Of a DNA stretch of 64,000 nucleotides, positions 34,286-42,159 are shown one piece after another; position 1 is the stretch's first letter, and every line of letters starts with the position of its first letter. The notes beneath the pieces were generated by a model, which worked only from the letters and a program-made list of their open reading frames with translations, had not been told where the DNA came from and searched no databases. Made by a program: the position numbers and the translations under genes. This DNA is from Photorhabdus cinerea (GTDB lineage: Bacteria > Pseudomonadota > Gammaproteobacteria > Enterobacterales > Enterobacteriaceae), in contig NZ_PUJW01000004.1 of NCBI RefSeq assembly GCF_011189575.1, positions 186,001 through 250,000 of the forward strand, in the 5' to 3' direction.

Positions 34286-35476
34286 TTAGAGGACCGCAAT
34301 AATAGCTTCACATAGTGGAGCCATATTCTCTAGTGTCAGGCCAGCGACGTTAATACGGCCGGAACTGACCGCATATATACCAAATTCCTCGCGCAGACGT
34401 TCTACTTGTTCTTTTGTCAAGCCACTGAATGAGAACATACCATTCTGGTTGATAATGAAGCTGAAATCTTGGTTTGCACCTTTTTCTTGTAAGGTGTTCA
34501 CGAACAGTTGACGCATACGCTGGATACGTTCGCGCATGGTGGTCAGTTCTTGTTCCCAGACAGCTTTCAATTCTTCATTTGACAAAATAGTGGCGACAAT
34601 AGACGCACCATGAGCGGGTGGGTTGGAATAGTTAGAACGGATAATCGCTTTAGCTTGGCTGAAAGCTTTTTCTGCCGTATCGCTGTCTTTGGCGACAATA
34701 GTACAAGCGCCAACACGCTCATTGTACAGGCCAAAGTTTTTGGAGTAGGAGCTGGCAACAATCAGTTCATTATGATTTCTTGTAAAAATGCGCAAGCCTT
34801 CTGCATCTTCATTCAGACCCTTGGCGAATCCCTGATAAGCGAAATCAAAAATAGGCAACCAGCCTTTTTCCGCAGATATTTCTGCCAGTTGAGCCCACTG
34901 TGCTGGGGTTGGATCGATACCTGTCGGGTTGTGGCAGCAGCCGTGGAACAGAACGATATCACCTGCCTGAACTTCAGACAGGCTTGCCAGCATGTCTTCG
35001 AAATTCAGGGCGTGCTTTTCAGCGTCATAGTATTTATATTCGCAAACTTCCAGACCTGCGGCAGAAAAAACATTTTTATGGTTTGGCCAGGTTGGATTGC
35101 TAATCCAGACTCGTTTAGCATTAGTCTGTTTGGCAACAAAATCTGCGGCAATACGTAAAGCACCTGTACCTCCTGGGCTTTGTGCTGTACGAGCGCGTTT
35201 ATCTGTTACGACGGGGTTATCTTTACCAAACAGCAATTCCTGAGTGACACGACCAAATTCGGCTAAACCGCTAATCGGCAGGTAATTCTTAGTCGTCTCG
35301 TTTTCTAGCAGGTATTGCTCTGCTTTTTTGACACTGGTCAGAACAGGGGTTTCTCCTGTTTCATCTTTATAGATACCAATACCAAGGTTGATTTTATTTG
35401 TACGAGGATCAGAACGAAAACTATCGGCTAAGCCAAGAATAGGGTCGGCAGGCGCTGCGGTGATTTTCTCAAACAT
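34286..35476 (-). CDS. aspC: Aspartate aminotransferase
   Basis: A 396-residue pyridoxal-phosphate enzyme, exactly the E. coli AspC length from MFEKITAAPADPILGLADSF. Recognisable segments are INLGIGIYKDETGETPVL, CCHNPTGIDPTPAQW, FDFAYQGFAKGL and VASSYSKNFGLYNERVGAC with the Schiff-base lysine near residue 246. It interconverts aspartate/2-oxoglutarate and oxaloacetate/glutamate in the cytosol. A longer in-frame start 24 codons upstream is possible but does not align with the family. Gene order aspC-ompF-asnS-pncB is as in E. coli. Confidence 0.96.
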   Translation of the reverse strand: MFEKITAAPADPILGLADSFRSDPRTNKINLGIGIYKDETGETPVLTSVKKAEQYLLENETTKNYLPISGLAEFGRVTQELLFGKDNPVVTDKRARTAQSPGGTGALRIAADFVAKQTNAKRVWISNPTWPNHKNVFSAAGLEVCEYKYYDAEKHALNFEDMLASLSEVQAGDIVLFHGCCHNPTGIDPTPAQWAQLAEISAEKGWLPIFDFAYQGFAKGLNEDAEGLRIFTRNHNELIVASSYSKNFGLYNERVGACTIVAKDSDTAEKAFSQAKAIIRSNYSNPPAHGASIVATILSNEELKAVWEQELTTMRERIQRMRQLFVNTLQEKGANQDFSFIINQNGMFSFSGLTKEQVERLREEFGIYAVSSGRINVAGLTLENMAPLCEAIIAVL

Positions 35477-35637
35477 GTTTGTTATTCCAAAGCTCTGAGT
35501 TAAGCCTAAAAGGGTAGTCAGGTTAACGCTGCCGAAACAGTTTGCCAACTATTTGTAGCAAAAAGAAGATAATCTTGTGAAGCAGTTTGCGGAGTGAAAA
35601 AAAGTTTAAATAACAGTAACAAAAGATAGGAATAAAA

Positions 35638-35662
35638 AAAGCAGCACTTGAAGCACTGCTTT
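35638..35662 (-). terminator. Terminator after ompF
   Basis: AAAGCAG and CTGCTTT pair with further partial pairing inside; on the minus strand the stem is followed by a run of T. It lies 50 bases beyond the porin stop codon. Confidence 0.75.
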
Positions 35663-35712
35663 ATTTCAATTATGTCTAACTTGTTCAGTTAAACATATTC
35701 ACCAAATGGTGA

Positions 35713-36888
35713 TTAGAACTGGTAGATCATACCTACACCAACAACGTTGTCAGTGCTGATACCAAATGATTTGGTGAAGTCATTATCATCCAGCAGGTTG
35801 ATTTTGTAATCAACATAGGTAGTCATGTTTTTGTTCAGGTTGTAGAAAGTGCCGACGGAGATATATTTAACGAGATCGTGGCTGCCGGATTCTTTTTCAT
35901 AACCACGAACGTCGTCGAACAGGCTCTTACCTTTAGACTGGACATATGCCAGAGACGGGCGCAGGCCGAAATCGAACTGATACTGTGCAGTTAATTCGAT
36001 GTTCTGAGTTTTGTTGGCGATATTTTCCCAGTTTACACCATCAGCTTTTCCACCGAAGCGAGTCATGTTACGGGTTTCACCGTACATGGCAGCCAGGTAG
36101 ATGTTATTAGCATCGTATTTGGCACCGATGTTCCATGCTTCAGCACGCTCACCTAAAGCAGTAGATCCCGCTGGTGTATCTTTTCCGCCCTTATTCGGAG
36201 CAATACTAAAAGCAGCTTTTTGCGCAGTAGTACGGGCAGAGTTAGAGTATGCACCACCTACGCTGATACCGTAACCTGCGTCATAAATCGCAGCGAAACC
36301 GTAGCCATCACCATTGTCTTTGCGGTTAGCACGACCATTAGCTGTGTTTTCACTGTTCTCCCCCTGATATTGCAGAGAGAAGTTCAGGCCATCAACCAAG
36401 CCGAAGAAATCAGTATTACGGTAAGTTAACAGACCAGTAGAACGGCCAGTCATGAAGTTGTCAGTCTGAGCCATGGAGTCACCACCAAATACTGGCAACA
36501 CGTCGGTCCAAGCGTTGACATCATACACAACACCGTAGTTACGGCCATAGTTTAGTGAACCGTAGTCAGAAAGTTTCAGGCCAGCGAAAGCCAGACGAGT
36601 TTTAGTTTCTTCGTCAACAGCTTCTGCACGGTTACCTTTGATATTGTATTCCCAACGACCAAAGCCGGTCAGTTGATCATTGACTTGAGTTTCGCCTTTG
36701 AAACCCAGACGAGCAAAGGAGTTATCGCCGTCTTCACCGCTGTTATTGTTAGCGAATTGGTGACGTACCTCAACTTTACCGTACAGGTCCAGTTTGTTAC
36801 CGTCTTTGTTATAAATTTCAGCTGCATTTGCTGCGCCAGCAGCCAACAGAGCTGGGATTACCACTGCAAGAACATTGCGTTTCATCAT
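35713..36888 (-). CDS. ompF: OmpF-type general porin, copy 1
   Basis: A 391-residue trimeric porin: signal peptide MMKRNVLAVVIPALLAAGAA with cleavage before AEIYNKDGNKLDLYGK, alternating beta strands, the constriction-loop motif around DVLPVFGGDSMAQTDNFMTG, and a terminal aromatic (VGMIYQF). The MMKRN start with GAGGGTAATAATA upstream is almost identical to the E. coli ompF start region. It forms a diffusion channel for small hydrophilic solutes in the outer membrane. It sits in the ompF place between aspC and asnS. A second, diverged porin gene follows upstream. Its leader resembles that of E. coli ompF, so OmpR and MicF control is plausible. Confidence 0.94.
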   Translation of the reverse strand: MMKRNVLAVVIPALLAAGAANAAEIYNKDGNKLDLYGKVEVRHQFANNNSGEDGDNSFARLGFKGETQVNDQLTGFGRWEYNIKGNRAEAVDEETKTRLAFAGLKLSDYGSLNYGRNYGVVYDVNAWTDVLPVFGGDSMAQTDNFMTGRSTGLLTYRNTDFFGLVDGLNFSLQYQGENSENTANGRANRKDNGDGYGFAAIYDAGYGISVGGAYSNSARTTAQKAAFSIAPNKGGKDTPAGSTALGERAEAWNIGAKYDANNIYLAAMYGETRNMTRFGGKADGVNWENIANKTQNIELTAQYQFDFGLRPSLAYVQSKGKSLFDDVRGYEKESGSHDLVKYISVGTFYNLNKNMTTYVDYKINLLDDNDFTKSFGISTDNVVGVGMIYQF

Positions 36889-37100
36889 TATTATTACCCT
36901 CATTGGTGTTATATTCGGACACCTGCCACTGCTATAAATAATTCTTTAAAAATCTATGGAACTATTTGTGAGAGTTTAGTGTCGTCTTTTTCGCTGTCAA
37001 GTGTTTCATTGGTTGTTATTTTTATCCACTCACAAAGTGCTATAAAAAAAAGAATTTAGTAATAATGTGAAACAAAGTGTTTAAAAATGTAAACTATGGG
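36889..37100 (-). promoter_or_regulatory. ompF promoter and leader region
   Basis: Read on the minus strand, this holds ATAGCACTTTGTGAG then GACACTAAACTCTCA, CAAATAGTTCCATAGATTTT and GCAGTGGCAGGTGTC before the start. These blocks follow, in order, the promoter and untranslated leader of E. coli ompF, including the region that pairs with MicF RNA. TTTACA- and TTTCAC-containing blocks upstream (about 37050-37095) are candidate OmpR boxes. Similarity is from memory of the E. coli sequence, not a computed alignment. The further stretch 37101-37320 shows no gene. Confidence 0.6.
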
Positions 37101-37320
37101 TTGTTTTTTGAGCTATGGTTGGTCCAGTTGTTCAAAAGAGCAGAAAATGAATAGGAGCCAGTGAAGGGAAAAAGTATCTGTTGATCTTAGTAAAAAAGGT
37201 AAAACAAAGTGTTAATTTTTCATGAAATTTTTTATAAGTAATTTGCTGATATTTTTGTCTGCATATTGCCTCAGTCACCGTACTATTTTTAATCAATGGT
37301 GTGATTGTTATTATTTCTTT

Positions 37321-37355
37321 AAAAAAAGATGGCGTTCACTTCAAATGAACGCCAT
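37321..37355 (-). terminator. Strong terminator after porin copy 2
   Basis: ATGGCGTTCA and TGAACGCCAT form a perfect 10-base stem with a 7-base loop, followed on the minus strand by seven T. It lies about 40 bases past the stop codon. Confidence 0.9.
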
Positions 37356-37395
37356 GCCGAATTAATTAGAGTTTGTTTGATTTTATTTCAGTTAA

Positions 37396-38541
37396 TTAGA
37401 ACTGATATACCAAGCCTACACCAATAGCATTTTGGGTATTAACTTCGAAATAGTCGGTATATTTGTTGTCTTTTACTAAGTTGATCTTGTAATCAATATA
37501 AGCAGACATATTTTTGTTAAAGTTGTAATAAGAACCAATGGAAATGTATTTTACCCAGTCCTGATTTGTGAAAAAAGTTGTTCCCTTGGATTGAACGTAT
37601 GCCAGAGATGGACGCAGACCTGAATCAAACTGATATTGAGCCGTTAATTCGATGTTACGGGTTTTTGCCGAGACGACATCTTGGTAGCCGAAAGAGGTCA
37701 TATTGTGGGTTTCACCGTACATAGCCGCCAGGTAGATGTTGCTGGCATCGTATTTAGCACCAACGTTCCATGCTTCTGCTCTTTCACCGCGAGCGACAGA
37801 TGTCACTAATCTTTCATGTATGATAGGACGGTCAGCGTTGGAATAGGCGCCACCTACGCTGATACCATATCCCAGATCATAAGTCACAGATAAGCCAAAA
37901 CCGTCACCGTTACCACCACCATTGGGTTTGATGATATCGCCTCGCTTGAGAAGTGAATTACGACCATTTTTGCTGTCTTCATCGTTCTTACCTTGATATT
38001 GCAGGGCGAAGTTCAGGCCATCAACCAGGCCAAAGAAGTCAGTATTACGGTAAGTCAGAACACCAGTAGCACGATTAGTCATGTAGGTGTCAGCTTGGGA
38101 CATGGAGTCACCACCGAATACTGGCAATACATCGGTCCAGGCGTTGATGTCATAGAGAACACCGTAGTTACGACCGTAGTCCAAAGAACCGTATTCAGCA
38201 AATTTCAAACCAGCGAAGCCCAAGCGGGTTTTGTTACCTTTAGCCCCGTCTGCTTCTGAGTTGTTAGCTTGAATTTCGTATTCCCAGCGACCAAAACCTG
38301 TCAACTGGTTATTGATTTGGGTTTCACCTCTGAAACCTAGACGAACATAGCTTGCATCACCATCTTCACTCCGGGTAGGAGCACTATCTGATTTTTGAAA
38401 GGCTTTAGAAAATTGATGACGGGCATCAGCTTTACCATACAAATCCAGTTTGTTTCCATCTTTATTATAAATTTCAGCGGCATTTGTTGCGCCAGCAATT
38501 AACAGTGCTGGGATTACCACTGCAAGAATACTACCCTTCAT
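37396..38541 (-). CDS. OmpF-type porin, copy 2 (tandem paralogue)
   Basis: A 381-residue porin closely related to copy 1: signal peptide MKGSILAVVIPALLIAGATN, the same AEIYNKDGNKLDLYGK start and DVLPVFGGDSMSQAD constriction loop, and a C-terminal VGLVYQF. Differences cluster in predicted surface loops, for example SKAFQKSDSAPTRSEDGD against NNNSGEDGD early, and KRGDIIKPNGGGNGDGF in the middle. Such loops are phage, antibody and bacteriocin contact sites. The gene has its own terminator and leader, so it is independently transcribed. It most probably arose by tandem duplication in the ompF locus. Confidence 0.92.
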   Translation of the reverse strand: MKGSILAVVIPALLIAGATNAAEIYNKDGNKLDLYGKADARHQFSKAFQKSDSAPTRSEDGDASYVRLGFRGETQINNQLTGFGRWEYEIQANNSEADGAKGNKTRLGFAGLKFAEYGSLDYGRNYGVLYDINAWTDVLPVFGGDSMSQADTYMTNRATGVLTYRNTDFFGLVDGLNFALQYQGKNDEDSKNGRNSLLKRGDIIKPNGGGNGDGFGLSVTYDLGYGISVGGAYSNADRPIIHERLVTSVARGERAEAWNVGAKYDASNIYLAAMYGETHNMTSFGYQDVVSAKTRNIELTAQYQFDSGLRPSLAYVQSKGTTFFTNQDWVKYISIGSYYNFNKNMSAYIDYKINLVKDNKYTDYFEVNTQNAIGVGLVYQF

Positions 38542-38800
38542 TCAATTGTTACCTTCTGTTAATTTCCATCATTGGTGTGATTCGGACATTTGTTACTTCA
38601 AGAAATAATTCCTTTAAGAAAATCTTTGAAACTATTTATGAAAACATGGCGCCGTCCGTGTCGGGGCAAAGTGTTCCATTGGTAGAGGGCTTTATCCACT
38701 AATAAAGTGATACAAAGTGATGGTTTTTGTAATAAAGTGAAAATAATATATGTGAAAATGTAAATAAAGAGATATTTATGATCGCCAGCAGGATAAAAAA
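38542..38800 (-). promoter_or_regulatory. Leader of porin copy 2, related to the ompF leader
   Basis: On the minus strand the region contains TATCACTTTATTAGTGGATA, AATGGAACACTTTG, CATAAATAGTTTCAAAGATT and GAATTATTTCTTGAAG, which align in order with the leader of copy 1 at reduced identity. The duplication therefore included the promoter region. The MicF-complementary part is changed more than the rest. Confidence 0.5.
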
Positions 38801-38802
38801 AT

Positions 38803-38828
38803 AAAAAAGCCAGCTTTTGCTGGCTTTT
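38803..38828 (-). terminator. Terminator after asnS
   Basis: AAAAGCCAGC and GCTGGCTTTT pair across a four-base loop, followed on the minus strand by TTTATTTTTT. It lies 38 bases beyond the asnS stop. Confidence 0.9.
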
Positions 38829-38865
38829 ACACATAAGAATTTTTAATGTTATGTTTGCGAGTTTA

Positions 38866-40266
38866 TTAGAAGCTGGCACTTCTCGGTGTGCGTGGGAATG
38901 GGATGACATCACGTACATTTGGGACACCGGTCACATAAGCGACCAAACGCTCAAAGCCAAGGCCAAACCCGGAGTGAGGTACGGTACCATAGCGACGCAG
39001 ATCACGGTACCACCAGTAATCTTCTTTATTAAGCCCCATCTCTTCCATGCGCTTATCCAGCATATCCAGACGTTCTTCACGTTGTGAGCCACCAATAATC
39101 TCGCCAATGCCCGGTGCAAGTACATCCATTGCAGCGACAGTTTTGCCATCGTCGTTCATGCGCATATAGAAAGCTTTAATATCTTTTGGATAGTTTTTCA
39201 CAACAACGGGAGCTTGGAAGTGTTTTTCTGCCAGATAACGCTCATGTTCTGAAGAAAGGTCAACCCCCCAGAATACGGGGTTCTCAAATTTCTGGTCGCA
39301 GTTTTGCAGAATTTCAACTGCGTCGGTGTAATCAATCTGAGCAAAATCGGCATTGATGAATTTTTCCAGACGGGTGATGACGTCTTTATCTACACGTTCA
39401 GCAAAGAATTGCAGATCATCGGCGCGTTCTTCTAATGCGGCTTTGAAAACATATTTCAGCATATTTTCAGCTAGTGATGCCGCGTCATTGAGATCAGCAA
39501 AAGCCACTTCAGGTTCAATCATCCAAAATTCTGCCAGATGGCGGCTGGTATTTGAGTTTTCAGCCCGGAAAGTCGGACCGAATGTGTAGACTTTGCTTAA
39601 TGCACAGGCATATGCTTCGCCGTTCAATTGGCCTGATACCGTCAAGAAAGCTTCGCGGCCAAAGAAATCTTCGTTGAAATCCACTTCACCTTTGTCAGTT
39701 AAAGGCAAATTTTGCAGATCCAGTGTGGAGACTCGGAACATCTCACCAGCGCCTTCTGTGTCAGCCGCAGTGATCAATGGAGTAGAAACCCAGAAATAAC
39801 CATTTTCATGGAAGAAACGGTGCAATGCTTGTGCAAGGGTATGACGCATACGGGCAACAGCACCAATCAGGTTGGTACGTGGGCGCAGGTGAGCCACTTC
39901 GCGCAGGTATTCAATGCTATGGCGTTTAGCTGCCATCGGATAAGTGTCAGGATCTTCAACCTTGCCAATAACCACAACTTTTGTCGCTTGTAGTTCAAAA
40001 TTCTGCCCTTGACCCAAGGAAGCAACAACTGTTCCTGTCACTTCTACCGAACAGCCAGTAGTTAAATACAGAACTTCATCCTGATAATTGGGCAAATTAT
40101 TATTAACGACGGCCTGTAATGGATTAAAGCAGGAACCGTCATAGACGGTGAGGAAAGAGATACCAGCTTTAGAATCTCTCCTTGTACGTATCCAGCCGCG
40201 AACGGTGACTTCACTATCAACCGCAACCCGGCCTTGCAGTACGTCGACTACAGGCGCTACGCTCAT
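38866..40266 (-). CDS. asnS: Asparaginyl-tRNA synthetase
   Basis: A 466-residue class II synthetase, the E. coli length. The N-terminal OB-fold anticodon-binding domain starts VAPVVDVLQGRVAVDSEVTV. Motif 2 lies around FGPTFRAENSNTSRHLAEFW, motif 3 in GFGLGFERLVAYVTG, and the protein ends DVIPFPRTPRSASF, all as in AsnRS. It charges tRNA-Asn with asparagine in the cytoplasm. It lies between the porin genes and pncB as in E. coli. Confidence 0.97.
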   Translation of the reverse strand: MSVAPVVDVLQGRVAVDSEVTVRGWIRTRRDSKAGISFLTVYDGSCFNPLQAVVNNNLPNYQDEVLYLTTGCSVEVTGTVVASLGQGQNFELQATKVVVIGKVEDPDTYPMAAKRHSIEYLREVAHLRPRTNLIGAVARMRHTLAQALHRFFHENGYFWVSTPLITAADTEGAGEMFRVSTLDLQNLPLTDKGEVDFNEDFFGREAFLTVSGQLNGEAYACALSKVYTFGPTFRAENSNTSRHLAEFWMIEPEVAFADLNDAASLAENMLKYVFKAALEERADDLQFFAERVDKDVITRLEKFINADFAQIDYTDAVEILQNCDQKFENPVFWGVDLSSEHERYLAEKHFQAPVVVKNYPKDIKAFYMRMNDDGKTVAAMDVLAPGIGEIIGGSQREERLDMLDKRMEEMGLNKEDYWWYRDLRRYGTVPHSGFGLGFERLVAYVTGVPNVRDVIPFPRTPRSASF

Positions 40267-40313
40267 AAATTTCTCTCTTCTTTATATATACAATTCAGGT
40301 TTGTGAAAATGAA

Positions 40314-40440
40314 TATACCCGTTATCTTTCAAGTTGCCTCTTTGTTGGCTGCATTCACTCACCCCGGTTACATAGTTCGCTATACTCCCGGGGATTCGCT
40401 CCCTTGCCGTCGCGATGCATCTTGAAATCCATAGGGTAGA
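40314..40440 (-). repeat. ERIC element, copy 3
   Basis: A 127-bp ERIC element in minus orientation, starting near TATACCCGTTATCTTTCAAG on the given strand, with CACCCCGGTTACATAG and CCCGGGGATTCGCTCCCTTG in the centre, and ending CTTGAAATCCATAGGG. It lies in the asnS-pncB intergenic space, 50 bases upstream of the asnS start, so it may be part of the asnS transcript leader or upstream of its promoter. Confidence 0.92.
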
Positions 40441-40546
40441 TACCCACAAAGGGCAACTTGTTCTATGTTACTTGCCATATTTCAGGAAACAAGAGGAAAT
40501 CACTAATTTAAACGGTGAAATAGAGAGAAAAAGGTCTTTTTAAGAT

Positions 40547-40573
40547 GTGCCGCTACTTTTTTGCTAGCGGCAC
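40547..40573 (-). terminator. Terminator after pncB
   Basis: GTGCCGCTA and TAGCGGCAC form a perfect 9-base stem with a 9-base loop. On the minus strand it is followed by an imperfect T-containing tract. It lies 27 bases beyond the pncB stop. Confidence 0.75.
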
Positions 40574-40599
40574 GGTTGTATTTTCAAATAAAAATTGTG

Positions 40600-41814
40600 T
40601 TAGCAAGCTTGTTTGATCTGGGGTATATCAAAAGCTGCCCGCAGCCTGTTAACAAATTCATTATCCTCACAAATGGTTTTTCCGGGACTGTCTGAAAGTT
40701 TTGCTACCGGTTTGCCATTACACTCGACAAGTTTGATGACGATATTCAGCGGATTAACCCCCGGAATATTGCAGGTCAGCCGTGTACCGATACCAAAAAT
40801 CAGGTTGATTCTGTTGTGAAAATGGCGATAGAGCGTCAGCGCCTTCTGGAAATCCAGGCTATCAGAAAATACCAAGGTTTTTGTTATCGGGTCGATGCCC
40901 AGCTTTTGATAGTGGGCGATAGCTTTTTCACCCCATTGGACTGGATCACCCGAATCATGGCGCAAACCTTGATAGCTGTTGGCAAGCGGGGCATCAAAAT
41001 CCCGCAAGAAAGCATCCATTGTAATGCAGTCAGTCAGGGCGATACCTAATTGGTTGGGATATTCATTTAGCCAATTTTGTAATGCTTCCCGCTGACTGTT
41101 TGCCAATTCGGGGCTGATTTGTTGATGAGCCTGAAACCACTCATGCGCTTGCGTACCAACAGGAGTGAGCCCAAGTTGTTGTGCAAGTTGATAATTGCTA
41201 GTGCCAATCAGGTAAGGGAAACGCTGTTGCAGTTCACTGACAATAGCATGCTGAACACTGTGTGAAAAGCGGCGGCGTGTGCCGAAATCCATCAGTTTAA
41301 AACCGGAGAGATCGATTCCTTCCTCTTTGGCATCTTGATAGAACAATTTAATCAATTTGCGAAGCTGGCTGGTTGCATTTTCAGCAGCGTTATTCAGTGA
41401 GTGATGGCGGTGGACCAGCTCACTGATCAATGCCAGTAAGGGGACTTCCCACATAATGACTTCATGCCATAATCCTGAAATACGGATGGCTAATTGACCG
41501 GCACTTGTAACAGAAATATTGACTTGTTGTGGGTTAAAACGAAAAGTTTTTAACCAGTTTAGATAATCAGCTTTGAAAAAAGGCAGATTGGCAAGATAAT
41601 TAAATTCAGCATCGGTTAATGCCAGATCAGCCATCATGTTAACCTGATGGCGTAATTCTTCGGCATATTCACCCAGCAGTTCATCACCGCGACAGCGGAA
41701 TTCTGCAACTACAGGAATGTCGTTGTAGCGGTGGTACACTGCTTGTTGCATATGAAGCTTATAAGCGTCAGTATCAAGCAGTGATTTAATAATCGGGGTA
41801 GCGTCTAGGGTCAT
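40600..41814 (-). CDS. pncB: Nicotinate phosphoribosyltransferase
   Basis: A 404-residue enzyme (E. coli PncB is 400). Segments seen are SLLDTDAYKLHMQQAVYHRY at the N terminus, FGTRRRFSHSVQHAIV, GTQAHEWFQAHQ containing the family's autophosphorylated histidine region, YQGLRHDSGDPVQWGEKA and FGIGTRLTCNIPGVNPLNIV. It makes nicotinate mononucleotide in NAD salvage, in the cytoplasm. It is divergent from pepN across about 345 bases, as in E. coli. I searched that interval for a NadR box and found none that was convincing. Confidence 0.97.
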   Translation of the reverse strand: MTLDATPIIKSLLDTDAYKLHMQQAVYHRYNDIPVVAEFRCRGDELLGEYAEELRHQVNMMADLALTDAEFNYLANLPFFKADYLNWLKTFRFNPQQVNISVTSAGQLAIRISGLWHEVIMWEVPLLALISELVHRHHSLNNAAENATSQLRKLIKLFYQDAKEEGIDLSGFKLMDFGTRRRFSHSVQHAIVSELQQRFPYLIGTSNYQLAQQLGLTPVGTQAHEWFQAHQQISPELANSQREALQNWLNEYPNQLGIALTDCITMDAFLRDFDAPLANSYQGLRHDSGDPVQWGEKAIAHYQKLGIDPITKTLVFSDSLDFQKALTLYRHFHNRINLIFGIGTRLTCNIPGVNPLNIVIKLVECNGKPVAKLSDSPGKTICEDNEFVNRLRAAFDIPQIKQAC

Positions 41815-42159
41815 GGCGCGTTATGCATCCTCACGGAGCGTATTCATATCAGCTAAATCGATAAAGTTGGAAGAGTATACCGAGATTATTTTGTTATTGA
41901 AGTCACATAACATCATAAAGTTCACCAAAAGATCGAAGCTAAAAGGGGCCGTTAGTTAAATGTTATCATGTTATTTGATCATTGCGTGACAACAAGCACC
42001 AAAGAGCAAACATATTCTTTACATAATATCATACTCGTGCTGAATGAATGTTTAACGCCAGAAGGTGCGTTATTTTGCTCTTGAAATTCAACCTATTTCT
42101 GTGTCAGCGTAAGATTTAGTATTGAATTAATTCCATAAATATGAACCAAAAGGTTTCTT
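41815..42159. other. Divergent pncB-pepN promoter region
   Basis: About 345 bases between divergent start codons. AT-rich, containing promoter-like hexamers for both directions but no gene, hairpin or repeat that I can support. The pepN start is preceded by AAAAGGTTTCTT. Confidence 0.6.

Noticed and set aside
36673..37059. A 128-codon plus-strand frame across the ompF start
   Set aside because: Antisense to the porin signal peptide and leader; hydrophobic translation reflects the complementary strand of a porin gene.
41815..42159. Search for a NadR operator between pncB and pepN
   Set aside because: Only half-site-like TGTTTA sequences were found, without a matching TAAACA at the required spacing.
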